Assembly (NCBI RefSeq): GCF_001641285.1 | Contig: NZ_CP014841.1 | Location: forward strand, 3,808,501 to 3,872,500 | Direction of reading: 5' to 3' | Source of the DNA: Dyella thiooxydans | GTDB lineage: Bacteria; Pseudomonadota; Gammaproteobacteria; Xanthomonadales; Rhodanobacteraceae | DNA: 64,000 bases | In this document: piece by piece, positions 18,062-26,552 of the stretch | Numbering within the stretch: position 1 is the first letter of the stretch | Layout: the number at the start of each line of letters is the position of its first letter | Position numbers and translations under genes: made by a program | Notes under the pieces: generated by a model | The model's input: only the letters and a program-made list of their open reading frames with translations | Database searches by the model: none | Told to the model about the DNA's origin: nothing

Positions 18062-19462
18062 ATGTTTCGCTCATCCAAGAATAGCGGCCTTCGCTGGCTG
18101 CTATTGCTTGCCGTCATCGAACTGCTGCTACTGAGCGTGTCGCTCTACGTAGCTGCACGTCTTCGCTACCCGGGGGCGCCTGAAGATCTCGCGCGCTTCA
18201 CCCGCTCGCTGGTGCTGCGATCGCTGGTGTTTGCCGCCGTGCTCATGCTCGGACTGGCTGCGCTGGGGCAGTACCAGTTGAACATGCGGACCAGCTGGTT
18301 CGGCCTGCTGGCCAGGCAGGCCGTCGGCTTCTGCTTCGGCGCGGTGATGCTGGTGGTGTTGTACTACGTCTTTCCCCAGGCATACGTCGGCCGCGGCGTG
18401 TTCGGTATCGGGCTGGCGGTGGGTTTCGCGCTGGTCACCGGATTCCGTCTGGTGTTCCAGCACCTGACCGAAGTCGAGGGTCTCAAGCGCCGGATCCTTA
18501 TCCTTGGCGCGGGCCAGCGTGCGGCCGAGGTGCACAGTCGCATGCGCCGCCGCTCCGATCGCCGTGGGTTCATCGTGGTCGGTTTCCTGCCTCGGGCCAG
18601 CGAGGAGGTCTGCGTGCCGGCCGAGCATCTGCTCGATCCGCAGCACACCCTGCTGCAGTGGGTGAACGAGCGCCAGGTGGACGAGGTCGTGGTGGGCGTG
18701 GAGGATCGTCGCGGCAACCTGCCGATGACCGACCTGCTGGAGTTGCGCCAGATCGGCGTCGAGGTGACCGATCTGACGACCTTCGTCGAGCGCGAGGCCG
18801 GTCGCGTCCAGCTTTCCTTTACCGATCCGTCCTGGCTGGTGTTCTCCGGCGGCTTCGACTCGACCCCGCTGCGCCGTTTCAGCAAGCGCTGTTTCGACCT
18901 GTTTGCCGCGGTCGTCGTGCTGTTGCTGACCTGGCCGTTCATGCTGCTGACGGCGTTGGCGATCCGCATGGAATCCGGTCGCGGCCAGCCCATCCTGTAC
19001 CGGCAGGAGCGGGTCGGTGCCCGTGGCAAGACCTTCTGGCTGACCAAGTTCCGCAGCATGGCGACCGATGCCGAGCGCGATGGCGTCGCCCGCTGGGCGA
19101 GCAAGAACGACGACCGCGTGACGCGGGTGGGGCGCTTCATCCGCAAGACGCGCCTGGACGAGCTGCCGCAGCTGTGGAACGTGGTGAAGGGCGACATGAG
19201 TTTCATCGGTCCGCGGCCGGAGCGTCCCCAGTTCGTGGCCGACCTGAGCCGCAAGATCCGCTATTACGAGGTCCGGCACTGCCTCAAGCCCGGTCTCGCA
19301 GGCTGGGCGCAACTGCGTTACCCGTATGGCGCCTCGGATGAGGATGCCGCGGAAAAGCTCAAGTACGACCTCTACTACGTCAAGAACCACAATCTCTTGT
19401 TCGACCTGCTGATCCTCATCCAGACCGTAGAGGTCGTCCTGTTCGGTCGCGGCGCGCGTTGA
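18062..19462 (+). CDS. Initiating polyprenyl-phosphate sugar-phosphate transferase (EpsB/TIGR03013-like)
   Basis: A 466-residue inner-membrane enzyme that starts repeat-unit assembly by moving a sugar-1-phosphate to undecaprenyl phosphate. It has four to five N-terminal helices, a Rossmann-like middle (RRILILGAGQRAAEV) and a C-terminal bacterial sugar transferase domain: RFSKRCFDLFAA, ILYRQERVGARGKTFWLTKFRSM, TRLDELPQLWNVVKGDMSFIGPRPE. The form matches sugar transferases associated with PEP-CTERM/exosortase loci. The 70 bases upstream (17992-18061) may hold its own promoter. The sugar moved is unknown. Confidence 0.9.
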   Translation: MFRSSKNSGLRWLLLLAVIELLLLSVSLYVAARLRYPGAPEDLARFTRSLVLRSLVFAAVLMLGLAALGQYQLNMRTSWFGLLARQAVGFCFGAVMLVVLYYVFPQAYVGRGVFGIGLAVGFALVTGFRLVFQHLTEVEGLKRRILILGAGQRAAEVHSRMRRRSDRRGFIVVGFLPRASEEVCVPAEHLLDPQHTLLQWVNERQVDEVVVGVEDRRGNLPMTDLLELRQIGVEVTDLTTFVEREAGRVQLSFTDPSWLVFSGGFDSTPLRRFSKRCFDLFAAVVVLLLTWPFMLLTALAIRMESGRGQPILYRQERVGARGKTFWLTKFRSMATDAERDGVARWASKNDDRVTRVGRFIRKTRLDELPQLWNVVKGDMSFIGPRPERPQFVADLSRKIRYYEVRHCLKPGLAGWAQLRYPYGASDEDAAEKLKYDLYYVKNHNLLFDLLILIQTVEVVLFGRGAR

Positions 19463-19604
19463 CGGATGCTGAACGACCACGGATGGGACAGAGACGAGGG
19501 CATGCGCGATGCCACAAAACGGCGCATGCTGACCGGGCGCTGCCCAGGCCCCTCCGTTCTCTGTGATCAGGGAATGCACACGCGTACCCAAGGGACTCGC
19601 CCAG

Positions 19605-22600
19605 ATGAACGCCGATGACGTCGAAACCGTCCGTGCCGACGACACCTCCCGACCCCGCCGCTGGCCTCGCGGACCGCGTATAGGCGCCACGATCGTGCTG
19701 CTTCTTTCGGTGGCATTCGGCATCGCCGGCATGGTCCGACCCGACCTTGTGGCTCCCCTCGGCTCGGGCGGGACCGGTCATGCCCAGGCCCTATCCACAC
19801 CGGCCGCTGCAGCTTCCGTGGCCAGGACGGGCGAGGGCGTCCTGGCGCCATCGGAGGATTCCACTGCCGCCGCGGCGGACGCTCCCGTGACAAACCAGGT
19901 CCGGGGCGACGCGACCGCGCGGTCGGGACACCTGCTCCAGCGTTATGCCGAAGCCGTTACGCCGGGCAGTGCCGGCGCCGCGTGGCCCTGCAGCGCCAGC
20001 GGGCCGGCGCTCGGGTTCACGCCGGTCGGCAATGGAGTGCTGCGGCGCGGCCAGGCGAACGACTGCTCGTCGGCCGTCACTTGGTCGCGCGCACTGTTTC
20101 CCACCGCGGCGAGCAGCCTTGGCATGGCGCTGTCGGCCAGGGTGCTGGTTGCCGGCGCGTCTGCGGCATCGGCATCGACAGGGGCCGGCAGTTCGCTGAC
20201 CTCCGGCAGCGGGACCCGCTCCGGCATCGTGGCCGCGTCGGTCGGTGGCGCCACACCGGCTGCCGTGGGCCCGACCATCACCGCCGCGCACCCGCGCATG
20301 ATCCTGGACTCGGCGACGCTGGCCACGCTGCGCCAGCACGCGACCGCCAACACCACCGAATGGCAGGCGCTGAAGGCGACCTGCGACAGCTATATCGGCG
20401 GCTCGGTGCAGTATCCGAACGGGAACGCCTACCCGAACCTGCCCAACCTCGGTTCCGGCTATCAGGGCGAAGACTATCTCCCGGCCCTGCTCGCCGAGGC
20501 GATGTGCTACCAGGTGCTGCACGCCACGAACGCCGGCCAGGCGGCGACCTACGGGGCCAAGGCGGTGGACATCCTGATGAAGATGTCCTCGCCCTTCGGC
20601 ACCGGGCAGGGCACCGATCCCTGCACGGACAGTGGCTACGGCATCCGCTTCTACGGTGTGGGCTTCGGTCTTGGCTACGATTGGCTGTACGACCTGCTCT
20701 CCAGCAGCCAGCGCACGCAGGTCTACACTACGGCCAATGCCTGGCTCACCGCCTGGGAGCAGCCCGGAGGCTGCGCGGCATTCGAGTACGCGCATCCGCA
20801 GAGCAACTATTACGCCGGCTATTTCCACGCCAAGGCGGTGATCGCGATCGGCACCTATGGCGAGAACCCTTCGGCGTCCGCCGAGTGGGACGACTGGTAC
20901 GGCAACCAGTTCACCGCGCGCGTGCTGCCCTACTACAACCTCCATCTGGCAGGTGGTGGCTGGCCGGAAGGCTTCGCCAACTATGCGCCACTGGGCATCT
21001 TCAACATGAGCCTTCCGGCGCGCGAGGTGAAGACCGCCACGGGGGTCGATCTGGTGCACGCCTCGACCGCGTATACCTTCCCGACCGACAATGCCGCATA
21101 CCTGATGCATTTCACCTGGCCGTCGCGCGGTTACATCGACGACCGTGACACCAATCGCTCGTCGGGCAGCCTTCCGGATCCGGGGACGGCGCAGCTGAGT
21201 GTGTTCCAGCAGGTCTACGGCGAGGCGGCCTACTGGGGGTCGTCGCTGGCGCCGGTGCTTCTGCAGTATCTGGGCCAGGTATCCAGCGCCACGTCCGGCT
21301 ACAGCCCCGCGGCACCATGGCTGGCTTTCCTGGAGAGCGCGCCGGGCGGAGCGACGGCTTCGGTCAGCACGCTGCCCCTGTCGTACTTCGCCAGCGGCCT
21401 GAATGCGGTGTCCGCACGTTCGGACTGGACCACTGCCGCGGTGTGGATGTCGTTCCGCGCCGGTCCCTATGTCAACAATCCCGGCCAGGGCGAGGAATAC
21501 TTCGACCAGGGTTCGCTTGCCCTGGTCCGCGGCGCCACGCCGCTGCTGCTGAACGCGACCGGCTGGCTGGTGCACAGCCCGAACGGCAGCGCCGACGAGA
21601 GCCGCATCTACGACGACAACTACGGCAGCTTCGACGGCACGCCCTACAAGGGCAACCGGCAGATCTACAACGTGTTCTACGTGCGCAGCATGAGCGGTTC
21701 GACCGTCCAGAGCGCGTACGGGCAGGGTGCCTACACGACCGAGAGCGATGGTGTGCGGACGGCGGTCAGCGCCTTCGAGGACGGCAGCGACTACGTCTAT
21801 CTCCGGGCGACCCACCTGGAGGACATGTACCGCTCGTCAGGTGGTTCGCTCGGCAAGGGCGTCAGTGCGTGGTCGCGCGAGGTCACCTATCTGCGGCCCG
21901 GCCGCTTCGTCGTGCACGACCGCACGACCGCCAGCAGCGCCTCGCTGGACCAGTACATGGCCTGGCACTTTCCGGCCAGCCCGACGAGTCAGGTCACGTC
22001 GTCCGGCGGCACCCGCTTCGATGTCACCTACAACGGCACCTACGCCGGCGCGATGACCGTGGTGACGCCGGTCAACCCGGTCACCACCACCCTGGCGATG
22101 TATCCGGCCAGCAACCCGACCAAGGCATGGCAGGTGCAGGTGCGGCCGGCGACCGCGGCGGCCAGCAACCAGTGGCTCACCGTATTCGATCTCTCCGGCA
22201 CGGCTGCCGCGGTGGCGGCAGCGTCGCCGGTGACGATCAACCAGGGCAGCATCGTCGGCGTGCGACTGGCGGGCACCGATGGCGTCAGCGTGGTGATCAA
22301 CAACGCCGGCACCCCGGGCACGCCGATCAGCGGGACGATCGCCTACTTCGTGCCGGCCGAATCCGCGCACCACGTGGTCACCGGGCTGGCTCCGTACACC
22401 GGCTACAGCATCACCGCGGCTTCCCAGGGAGGCGGGCGCGTGGTGACCATCGCTCCGGGCGGCACGTTCACGAGCAGCGGCAAAGGGGTGCTGGATTTCT
22501 ACGTGACCGGTGCCGGGGCCGTGCAGATGAACACGCCCGGCTACGTCAACCTGCCGATCAGCACGATCCCGGTCGGCAATCCGACGCCCTACACGCCGGG

Positions 22601-22607
22601 AGGCTGA
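19605..22607 (+). CDS. Membrane-anchored heparinase II/III-like polysaccharide lyase
   Basis: A 1000-residue protein. A short basic cytoplasmic tail and one helix (IGATIVLLLSVAFGIAGMV, about residues 29-47) anchor it as a type II protein. A low-complexity Ala/Ser/Gly region to about residue 225 could be a periplasmic stalk. From HPRMILDSATLATL onward it reads as an alpha-toroid domain (GFGLGYDWLYDLL, SNYYAGYFHAKAVIAIG, GGGWPEGFANY), then a beta-sandwich heparinase II/III-like domain (DQGSLALVRGATPLLLNATGW, YLRPGRFVVHDRT). Its likely job is cleaving uronic-acid-containing polymer in the periplasm. The family call is by fold pattern, so the exact class is uncertain. It ends 21 bases before the convergent methyltransferase gene. 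Confidence 0.68.
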   Translation: MNADDVETVRADDTSRPRRWPRGPRIGATIVLLLSVAFGIAGMVRPDLVAPLGSGGTGHAQALSTPAAAASVARTGEGVLAPSEDSTAAAADAPVTNQVRGDATARSGHLLQRYAEAVTPGSAGAAWPCSASGPALGFTPVGNGVLRRGQANDCSSAVTWSRALFPTAASSLGMALSARVLVAGASAASASTGAGSSLTSGSGTRSGIVAASVGGATPAAVGPTITAAHPRMILDSATLATLRQHATANTTEWQALKATCDSYIGGSVQYPNGNAYPNLPNLGSGYQGEDYLPALLAEAMCYQVLHATNAGQAATYGAKAVDILMKMSSPFGTGQGTDPCTDSGYGIRFYGVGFGLGYDWLYDLLSSSQRTQVYTTANAWLTAWEQPGGCAAFEYAHPQSNYYAGYFHAKAVIAIGTYGENPSASAEWDDWYGNQFTARVLPYYNLHLAGGGWPEGFANYAPLGIFNMSLPAREVKTATGVDLVHASTAYTFPTDNAAYLMHFTWPSRGYIDDRDTNRSSGSLPDPGTAQLSVFQQVYGEAAYWGSSLAPVLLQYLGQVSSATSGYSPAAPWLAFLESAPGGATASVSTLPLSYFASGLNAVSARSDWTTAAVWMSFRAGPYVNNPGQGEEYFDQGSLALVRGATPLLLNATGWLVHSPNGSADESRIYDDNYGSFDGTPYKGNRQIYNVFYVRSMSGSTVQSAYGQGAYTTESDGVRTAVSAFEDGSDYVYLRATHLEDMYRSSGGSLGKGVSAWSREVTYLRPGRFVVHDRTTASSASLDQYMAWHFPASPTSQVTSSGGTRFDVTYNGTYAGAMTVVTPVNPVTTTLAMYPASNPTKAWQVQVRPATAAASNQWLTVFDLSGTAAAVAAASPVTINQGSIVGVRLAGTDGVSVVINNAGTPGTPISGTIAYFVPAESAHHVVTGLAPYTGYSITAASQGGGRVVTIAPGGTFTSSGKGVLDFYVTGAGAVQMNTPGYVNLPISTIPVGNPTPYTPGG

Positions 22608-22628
22608 ACAGCCTGCGGCGTGCGGAGT

Positions 22629-23579
22629 TCAGGGGGGGGGGGCGCTGGTGGCGGTCATCGCCAGCCAGCGCAGGCCGCCATCGGTGCACTCCCGGCGCTC
22701 CAGCAGGGTGAAACCGGATTGCGCCAGCAGTCGGGGATAGTTGTGCGACAGCGACAGCTCATCGCCGTAAGGGCGTGAGTGGGCATCGCGCTCAAGGTCG
22801 TGATCGAGGGCGATCGGCTCGATCAGCATCAGGGCGGCCGGCGCGAGCGAGGCGATGTCCTGCAGGAGCGCTCGCATCGCGGACTCGGCGAAATACTCGA
22901 ACACGCCGCCGTACGTCATGAAGATCGTCCCGGGACGGGCATGCCGCGGAATCCATTGGCAGGCGTCGCCGTGAGCGAACGCGAAACGCGGGTCGCGATG
23001 GCGCGAACGATTGATCGCGGTCTGTTCTGCCGACAGGTCCAGGCCGATCAGCTCGTGCAGTTGCGGCAGTGCCGAACCGAGCTCGGCCAGGACCACGCCC
23101 GAACCGCAGCCGATCTCGCAGATCGAGCGCAGCCCCGTGGCTTCCGTCAAACGGCCGAGCATGTCCGGGACGAAGCCGTGCACGCGGTGAAACTCGTCCC
23201 GGCAGCGGGCTTCGGTCACCGCGTGGAACAGCACGGCCGATTCGCCTTCCCAATAGCGGCTGTGCTGCGGCATCAGGCGATCCATGCTCCCCGATGACCG
23301 ATAGCGGGCCACCAGCCCCGCCAGCACCAGCCGCTCGATCCGGTTGCGGGGTGCGGATCCCGCTTCCAGCTTCCGTGCGATGTCCGGGCGCAGGACCGAC
23401 AGAACGTAGCCAGCGGCCGCCTTGGCCAGCCGGCGCGGTCGCGAATCGTGGGTCTGCAGCGGGAAATCCCCCGGCGAGGCGGGCGAGTCGCTCGCGGTCT
23501 TTTCATCCACCAAGGTACGACCCTCCGAGGAGCGATGCCGGCACGGGGCCGGATGGAGCCCGGGGTAGCGCGATCGCAT
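22629..23579 (-). CDS. SAM-dependent methyltransferase
   Basis: A class I methyltransferase of up to 316 residues. ICEIGCGSGVVLAELG is the SAM-binding motif I, IGLDLSAEQTAIN motif post-I, and GTIFMTYGGVFEYF the motif II region. The real start may be a TTG or GTG near 23510-23513, since GGAGG lies about 8 bases upstream of that TTG while the annotated ATG has no ribosome site. The last codons are a run of 11 C bases encoding PPP just before the stop. The acceptor is unknown; a sugar or lipid-linked intermediate is plausible given its neighbours. Confidence 0.75.
   Translation of the reverse strand: MRSRYPGLHPAPCRHRSSEGRTLVDEKTASDSPASPGDFPLQTHDSRPRRLAKAAAGYVLSVLRPDIARKLEAGSAPRNRIERLVLAGLVARYRSSGSMDRLMPQHSRYWEGESAVLFHAVTEARCRDEFHRVHGFVPDMLGRLTEATGLRSICEIGCGSGVVLAELGSALPQLHELIGLDLSAEQTAINRSRHRDPRFAFAHGDACQWIPRHARPGTIFMTYGGVFEYFAESAMRALLQDIASLAPAALMLIEPIALDHDLERDAHSRPYGDELSLSHNYPRLLAQSGFTLLERRECTDGGLRWLAMTATSAPPP
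22632..22642. repeat. G11/C11 mononucleotide tract
   Basis: Eleven consecutive G on the plus strand, which are C on the coding strand of the methyltransferase. The tract lies immediately before its stop codon. Slippage would replace the stop and extend the protein. Confidence 0.9.
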
Positions 23580-23631
23580 CCCGGGCCGGTTCGATGATCG
23601 TGCACGCCTGGCGCATGTGGATGACTCCGTG

Positions 23632-24258
23632 TCAGGGGGTGCTGGTGGACCTCACGGGAAGCGGGCGCAGCGGCGAGCTGTACCAGTCGACGACGCGGTC
23701 GTCCCTGAAGCGGACCCATGACGGGCCGTAGTCCCAGCGATCGCCGGCATCGAGTTGCGGCTGACCGGCGAGGTCCAGCACCTCGCGGCGCGTGGATCCG
23801 GCATCGATGAAGGACTCCGGGGTCGCCCTGCCGTCTGCGCCATCCTTCCTGGGGGATGGCGTGGACGGGGGTGGTGATGCCGCGGGCATGCCGGTTTCGG
23901 TCGGGGCGGGCCATGCGTGCCAGAGCAGCAGTCCGGCGGCGACCAGTGCGACCAGCAGGAGGCCGTGTGCCTTTTTCTTTCCGCGCCTGCGGGAGGGGGC
24001 TGGCGCGGGGGGCGGGGTGGCACGCGCGGGGGCAGACCCCGGGAGGTGCCCGCGCTCGCGATAGAACGCCATGGCGGCGGCGAACATGGCGGTCACCTGT
24101 TGGACCTCGGCCAGCTCCATGGCCGGGCGCTCGCGCTGGCGGTCCGGATGCCTGTCGGCGATATAGCGGCGGTAGGCCTGGCGCAGCTCGGCCTCGCTGC
24201 AGTCGGCATCGAGGCCGAGGCGCCCGTACATGGCAAGGAAGTTGTTGATCTGCGCCAT
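23632..24258 (-). CDS. Membrane protein with J domain and BamE-like tail
   Basis: A 208-residue protein. The N-terminal J domain (residues 1 to about 70) carries the essential HPD at 37-39 (YIADRHPDR) and would recruit an Hsp70 in the cytoplasm. A basic linker (SRRRGKKKAHG) precedes one helix (LLLVALVAAGLLLWHAW). The outer part ends in a segment with the spacing of SmpA/BamE-like domains: DAGSTRREVLDLAGQPQL, WDYGPSWVRF, VVDWYSSP. The start is the ATG preceded by GGAGAG. It lies in the EPS region on the reverse strand. Function is unknown; the combination of parts is unusual. Confidence 0.7.
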   Translation of the reverse strand: MAQINNFLAMYGRLGLDADCSEAELRQAYRRYIADRHPDRQRERPAMELAEVQQVTAMFAAAMAFYRERGHLPGSAPARATPPPAPAPSRRRGKKKAHGLLLVALVAAGLLLWHAWPAPTETGMPAASPPPSTPSPRKDGADGRATPESFIDAGSTRREVLDLAGQPQLDAGDRWDYGPSWVRFRDDRVVDWYSSPLRPLPVRSTSTP

Positions 24259-24674
24259 CCGTCTCTCCGGGATCGCGGCGAGCCATGTGAAAGTCGCACC
24301 GACCGGTCGATTCCGCTGTCCTGTCGCGTGCATGTCGCCTCATTGAAGCGGTGACGTACTAGAATGCGAGCTGCGACACGGTTTTGTATCGGCTGCTAAT
24401 GTAACGCCTCTTCATCTTAAAGGCGGTCAGTTTCAGGGGGATTCGTGACGAGGGAAAGGTCGCCCACGCTGAGTGAGACGGCGGGGTGGGCGGTGCCGCT
24501 CGGCATCGGCCCCGGTCTCCCGCCATGTCGCTTCCGCCGGGCCGGAAGCGGCCGGGCTGGTCGGTCCGGCACAGTGCCGGGGTGGATCGCTGCGCCGACG
24601 GGTGACGCGGCCTCCTGCCACGGCCGCAGCGGTCGCCATCGGGCAGCCGTCGACGTATCCGCCGGCGTATCGGC
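24259..24674. other. 416-base intergenic region upstream of the 12-gene EPS/PKS-NRPS operon
   Basis: No protein gene with family features is visible. The part 24360-24430 is clearly richer in A and T than its surroundings and holds the extended -10 element described separately. The rest (about 24430-24674) is GC-rich and would be a long 5' leader of the operon. I see no attenuator with a T run and no riboswitch I can name. The ATG at 24675 has no clear Shine-Dalgarno sequence. Confidence 0.5.
24373..24402 (+). promoter_or_regulatory. Extended -10 promoter candidate for the PKS-NRPS/EPS operon
   Basis: TGC (24394-24396) directly precedes TAATGT (24397-24402), giving an extended -10 (TGn plus hexamer). 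GCGACA (24373-24378), 18 bases upstream, matches TTGACA at four of six positions. The 10-mer GGCTGCTAAT here (24391-24400) recurs upstream of the export operon on the other strand. A transcript from near 24409 would carry a leader of about 266 bases. Confidence 0.4.
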
Positions 24675-26552
24675 ATGATCGCCGCCAACGACCACGCGCT
24701 GGATTTCCTCGATTGGGCCGACCGGTCACCCGGCATCATCGCCCTGGCTGACGAGAGCCGGGCCCTCGACTACGCCGGGTTGCGCGTCAGGGTCATGACA
24801 TGGGCGGCGCGGCTGGGCGCCATGGGGATTGGGCCGGGCGATGTGGCCGGCGTGGCGTGCGACCGCTCCCTCGACAGCGTCGTGGCGATCCTCGCCGTGC
24901 TTGCCGCTGGTGCCGCCTACCTTCCGCTGGACCTTGGCTATCCCTCAACGCGCCTGGCCCAGATGGTCGAGGACGCGCGCCCGCGGGCGATGCTGCTGCG
25001 CTCCACGTCGGCCACGGCGGAACTGGCCGGCCTCGGCGTGGCGATGTTCGACATCGACGCGCCGGCGACGGTCGAGCCGCTGGCGGCACCGGTGACCGTC
25101 GATGCCTCGTGCGCCGCGTACGTGCTGTTCACCTCCGGCTCGACCGGTCGTCCGAAGGGGGCCGTGTTGTCGCGGCGGGCGCTCGGCCACATGGTCGCCT
25201 GGCATCTGCGGCATCCGCGCCTGGCCGCGCCGGCGCGCACCCTGCAGTTCGCCACCCTGGGCTTCGACTCCTCGGTGCGGGACCTGTTCGCCACCTTCGC
25301 CACCGGTGGGACGCTGGTGCTCGCCGGCGAGGCCGACCGCCGCGATCCGTTCCGCCTGCTCGCGATGATGCGCGAGCAGCGCATCGAGCGGGCGTTCCTT
25401 CCCTACGTGGAGTTGCGCGCCATCGCCAACGCCCACGCCGGGGGCGGACCGCTGCCCGCCGCGCTGCGCGACCTGATGACCGGCGGCGAGGCACTGGCGA
25501 TCACGCCGGCGATCCGCCGGCTGTTCGCCGAGCTGCCCGATGCGGTGCTGTACAACGAGTACGGCCCGACCGAGTCCTGCGTATTCGTGACCAGCAAGCC
25601 GCTGACGGGCGATCCGGCCGCCTGGCCGGACCGTCCGGATATCGGCGATCCGCTGGATCATGTGCGCCTGTACGTGGCCGACGACGAGCTGCGCGTGCTT
25701 CCGGATGGAAGCGAGGGCGAACTGCTGATTGGCGGCGAAAGCCTGGCCGACGGCTACGCACACCGTCCCGACCTGACCGCCGAGCGCTTCGTGCAGGTTC
25801 GTACCGGTGGCGAGGATGATGAGCGGGTCTACCGCAGCGGGGACCGCGTGCGGCGAGAGGCGGATGGCCGCCTGGTGTTCCTCGGGCGCGCGGACGACCA
25901 GGTGAAGATCGCCGGTTACCGGGTCGAGCTGGGCGAGGTCGAGGCCGCCCTGGCTGCGCATCCGCTGGTCGCCGAAGCAGCCGTGGTGGCGCCGGCTGGC
26001 GCGGAGGGGCGCCGACTGGTCGCCCACGTGGTCGCCAGGCCCGGAGCGCCGGCGGATTCCGAGCTGCTCGACGCGCTGAAACGTCACCTGGCCGAACGGC
26101 TTCCCGCCTTTGCGCGCCCGCAGCGACTGGTGCTCCACGACCGACTGCCGCTGACGCCCAACGGCAAGGCGGATCGACGGCGGCTGGAGGCGGAGTCCGT
26201 GGTGGCGCACGCACCCGCCGCGGCGACGCTGCCTGAGCATGCGACCGCGGAACAGCGCATCCTTGCCGCGTGGCGCGAGCTGCTCGAGCTCCCCTCGCTT
26301 CGAGCCGAGGACAACGTGTTCGACCATGGCGCCGATTCGCTGCGGGTGATGGCGGTGCTTCCGCGCCTGCAGGCGCTGGGCGTGGAGGGGTTGTCGGCCA
26401 CGCGCGTCTACGAATTTCCGACCGCGCGGCAGCAGGCGCAGGCGCTGGCCGGCCATGCAGCCACCCAGCCGGCGCCATCACCGGTCAGGGGCGCCCAGCA
26501 GCGCGATGCCCTTGCGCGCCTGCGCGACCGTCACAGGAAGACGAACGGATGA
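24675..26552 (+). CDS. Stand-alone NRPS adenylation-carrier protein (A-PCP)
   Basis: A 625-residue NRPS loading-type protein. The adenylation domain (about 10-500) shows YVLFTSGSTGRPKGAV (A3), LGFDSSVRDLF (A4), YNEYGPTES (A5), YRSGDRV (A7), GRADDQVKIAGYRVELGEVE (A8) and PLTPNGKADRR (A10 lysine). The carrier domain follows, with attachment Ser555 in DHGADSLRV. There is no condensation domain. Residues at the substrate-pocket positions read D-S-R-F-M-G-E-V-F by my alignment to GrsA, a code I do not recognise. The Asp at the first position suggests an amino-acid substrate. It probably supplies the starter to the KS of the next gene, which overlaps it by ATGA. Confidence 0.87.
   Translation: MIAANDHALDFLDWADRSPGIIALADESRALDYAGLRVRVMTWAARLGAMGIGPGDVAGVACDRSLDSVVAILAVLAAGAAYLPLDLGYPSTRLAQMVEDARPRAMLLRSTSATAELAGLGVAMFDIDAPATVEPLAAPVTVDASCAAYVLFTSGSTGRPKGAVLSRRALGHMVAWHLRHPRLAAPARTLQFATLGFDSSVRDLFATFATGGTLVLAGEADRRDPFRLLAMMREQRIERAFLPYVELRAIANAHAGGGPLPAALRDLMTGGEALAITPAIRRLFAELPDAVLYNEYGPTESCVFVTSKPLTGDPAAWPDRPDIGDPLDHVRLYVADDELRVLPDGSEGELLIGGESLADGYAHRPDLTAERFVQVRTGGEDDERVYRSGDRVRREADGRLVFLGRADDQVKIAGYRVELGEVEAALAAHPLVAEAAVVAPAGAEGRRLVAHVVARPGAPADSELLDALKRHLAERLPAFARPQRLVLHDRLPLTPNGKADRRRLEAESVVAHAPAAATLPEHATAEQRILAAWRELLELPSLRAEDNVFDHGADSLRVMAVLPRLQALGVEGLSATRVYEFPTARQQAQALAGHAATQPAPSPVRGAQQRDALARLRDRHRKTNG

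Noticed and set aside
24421-24432. Possible RfaH ops element (GGCGGT) in the leader of the EPS operon
   Set aside because: Only the first six bases match; the following bases differ from the ops consensus and no JUMPstart context is present.
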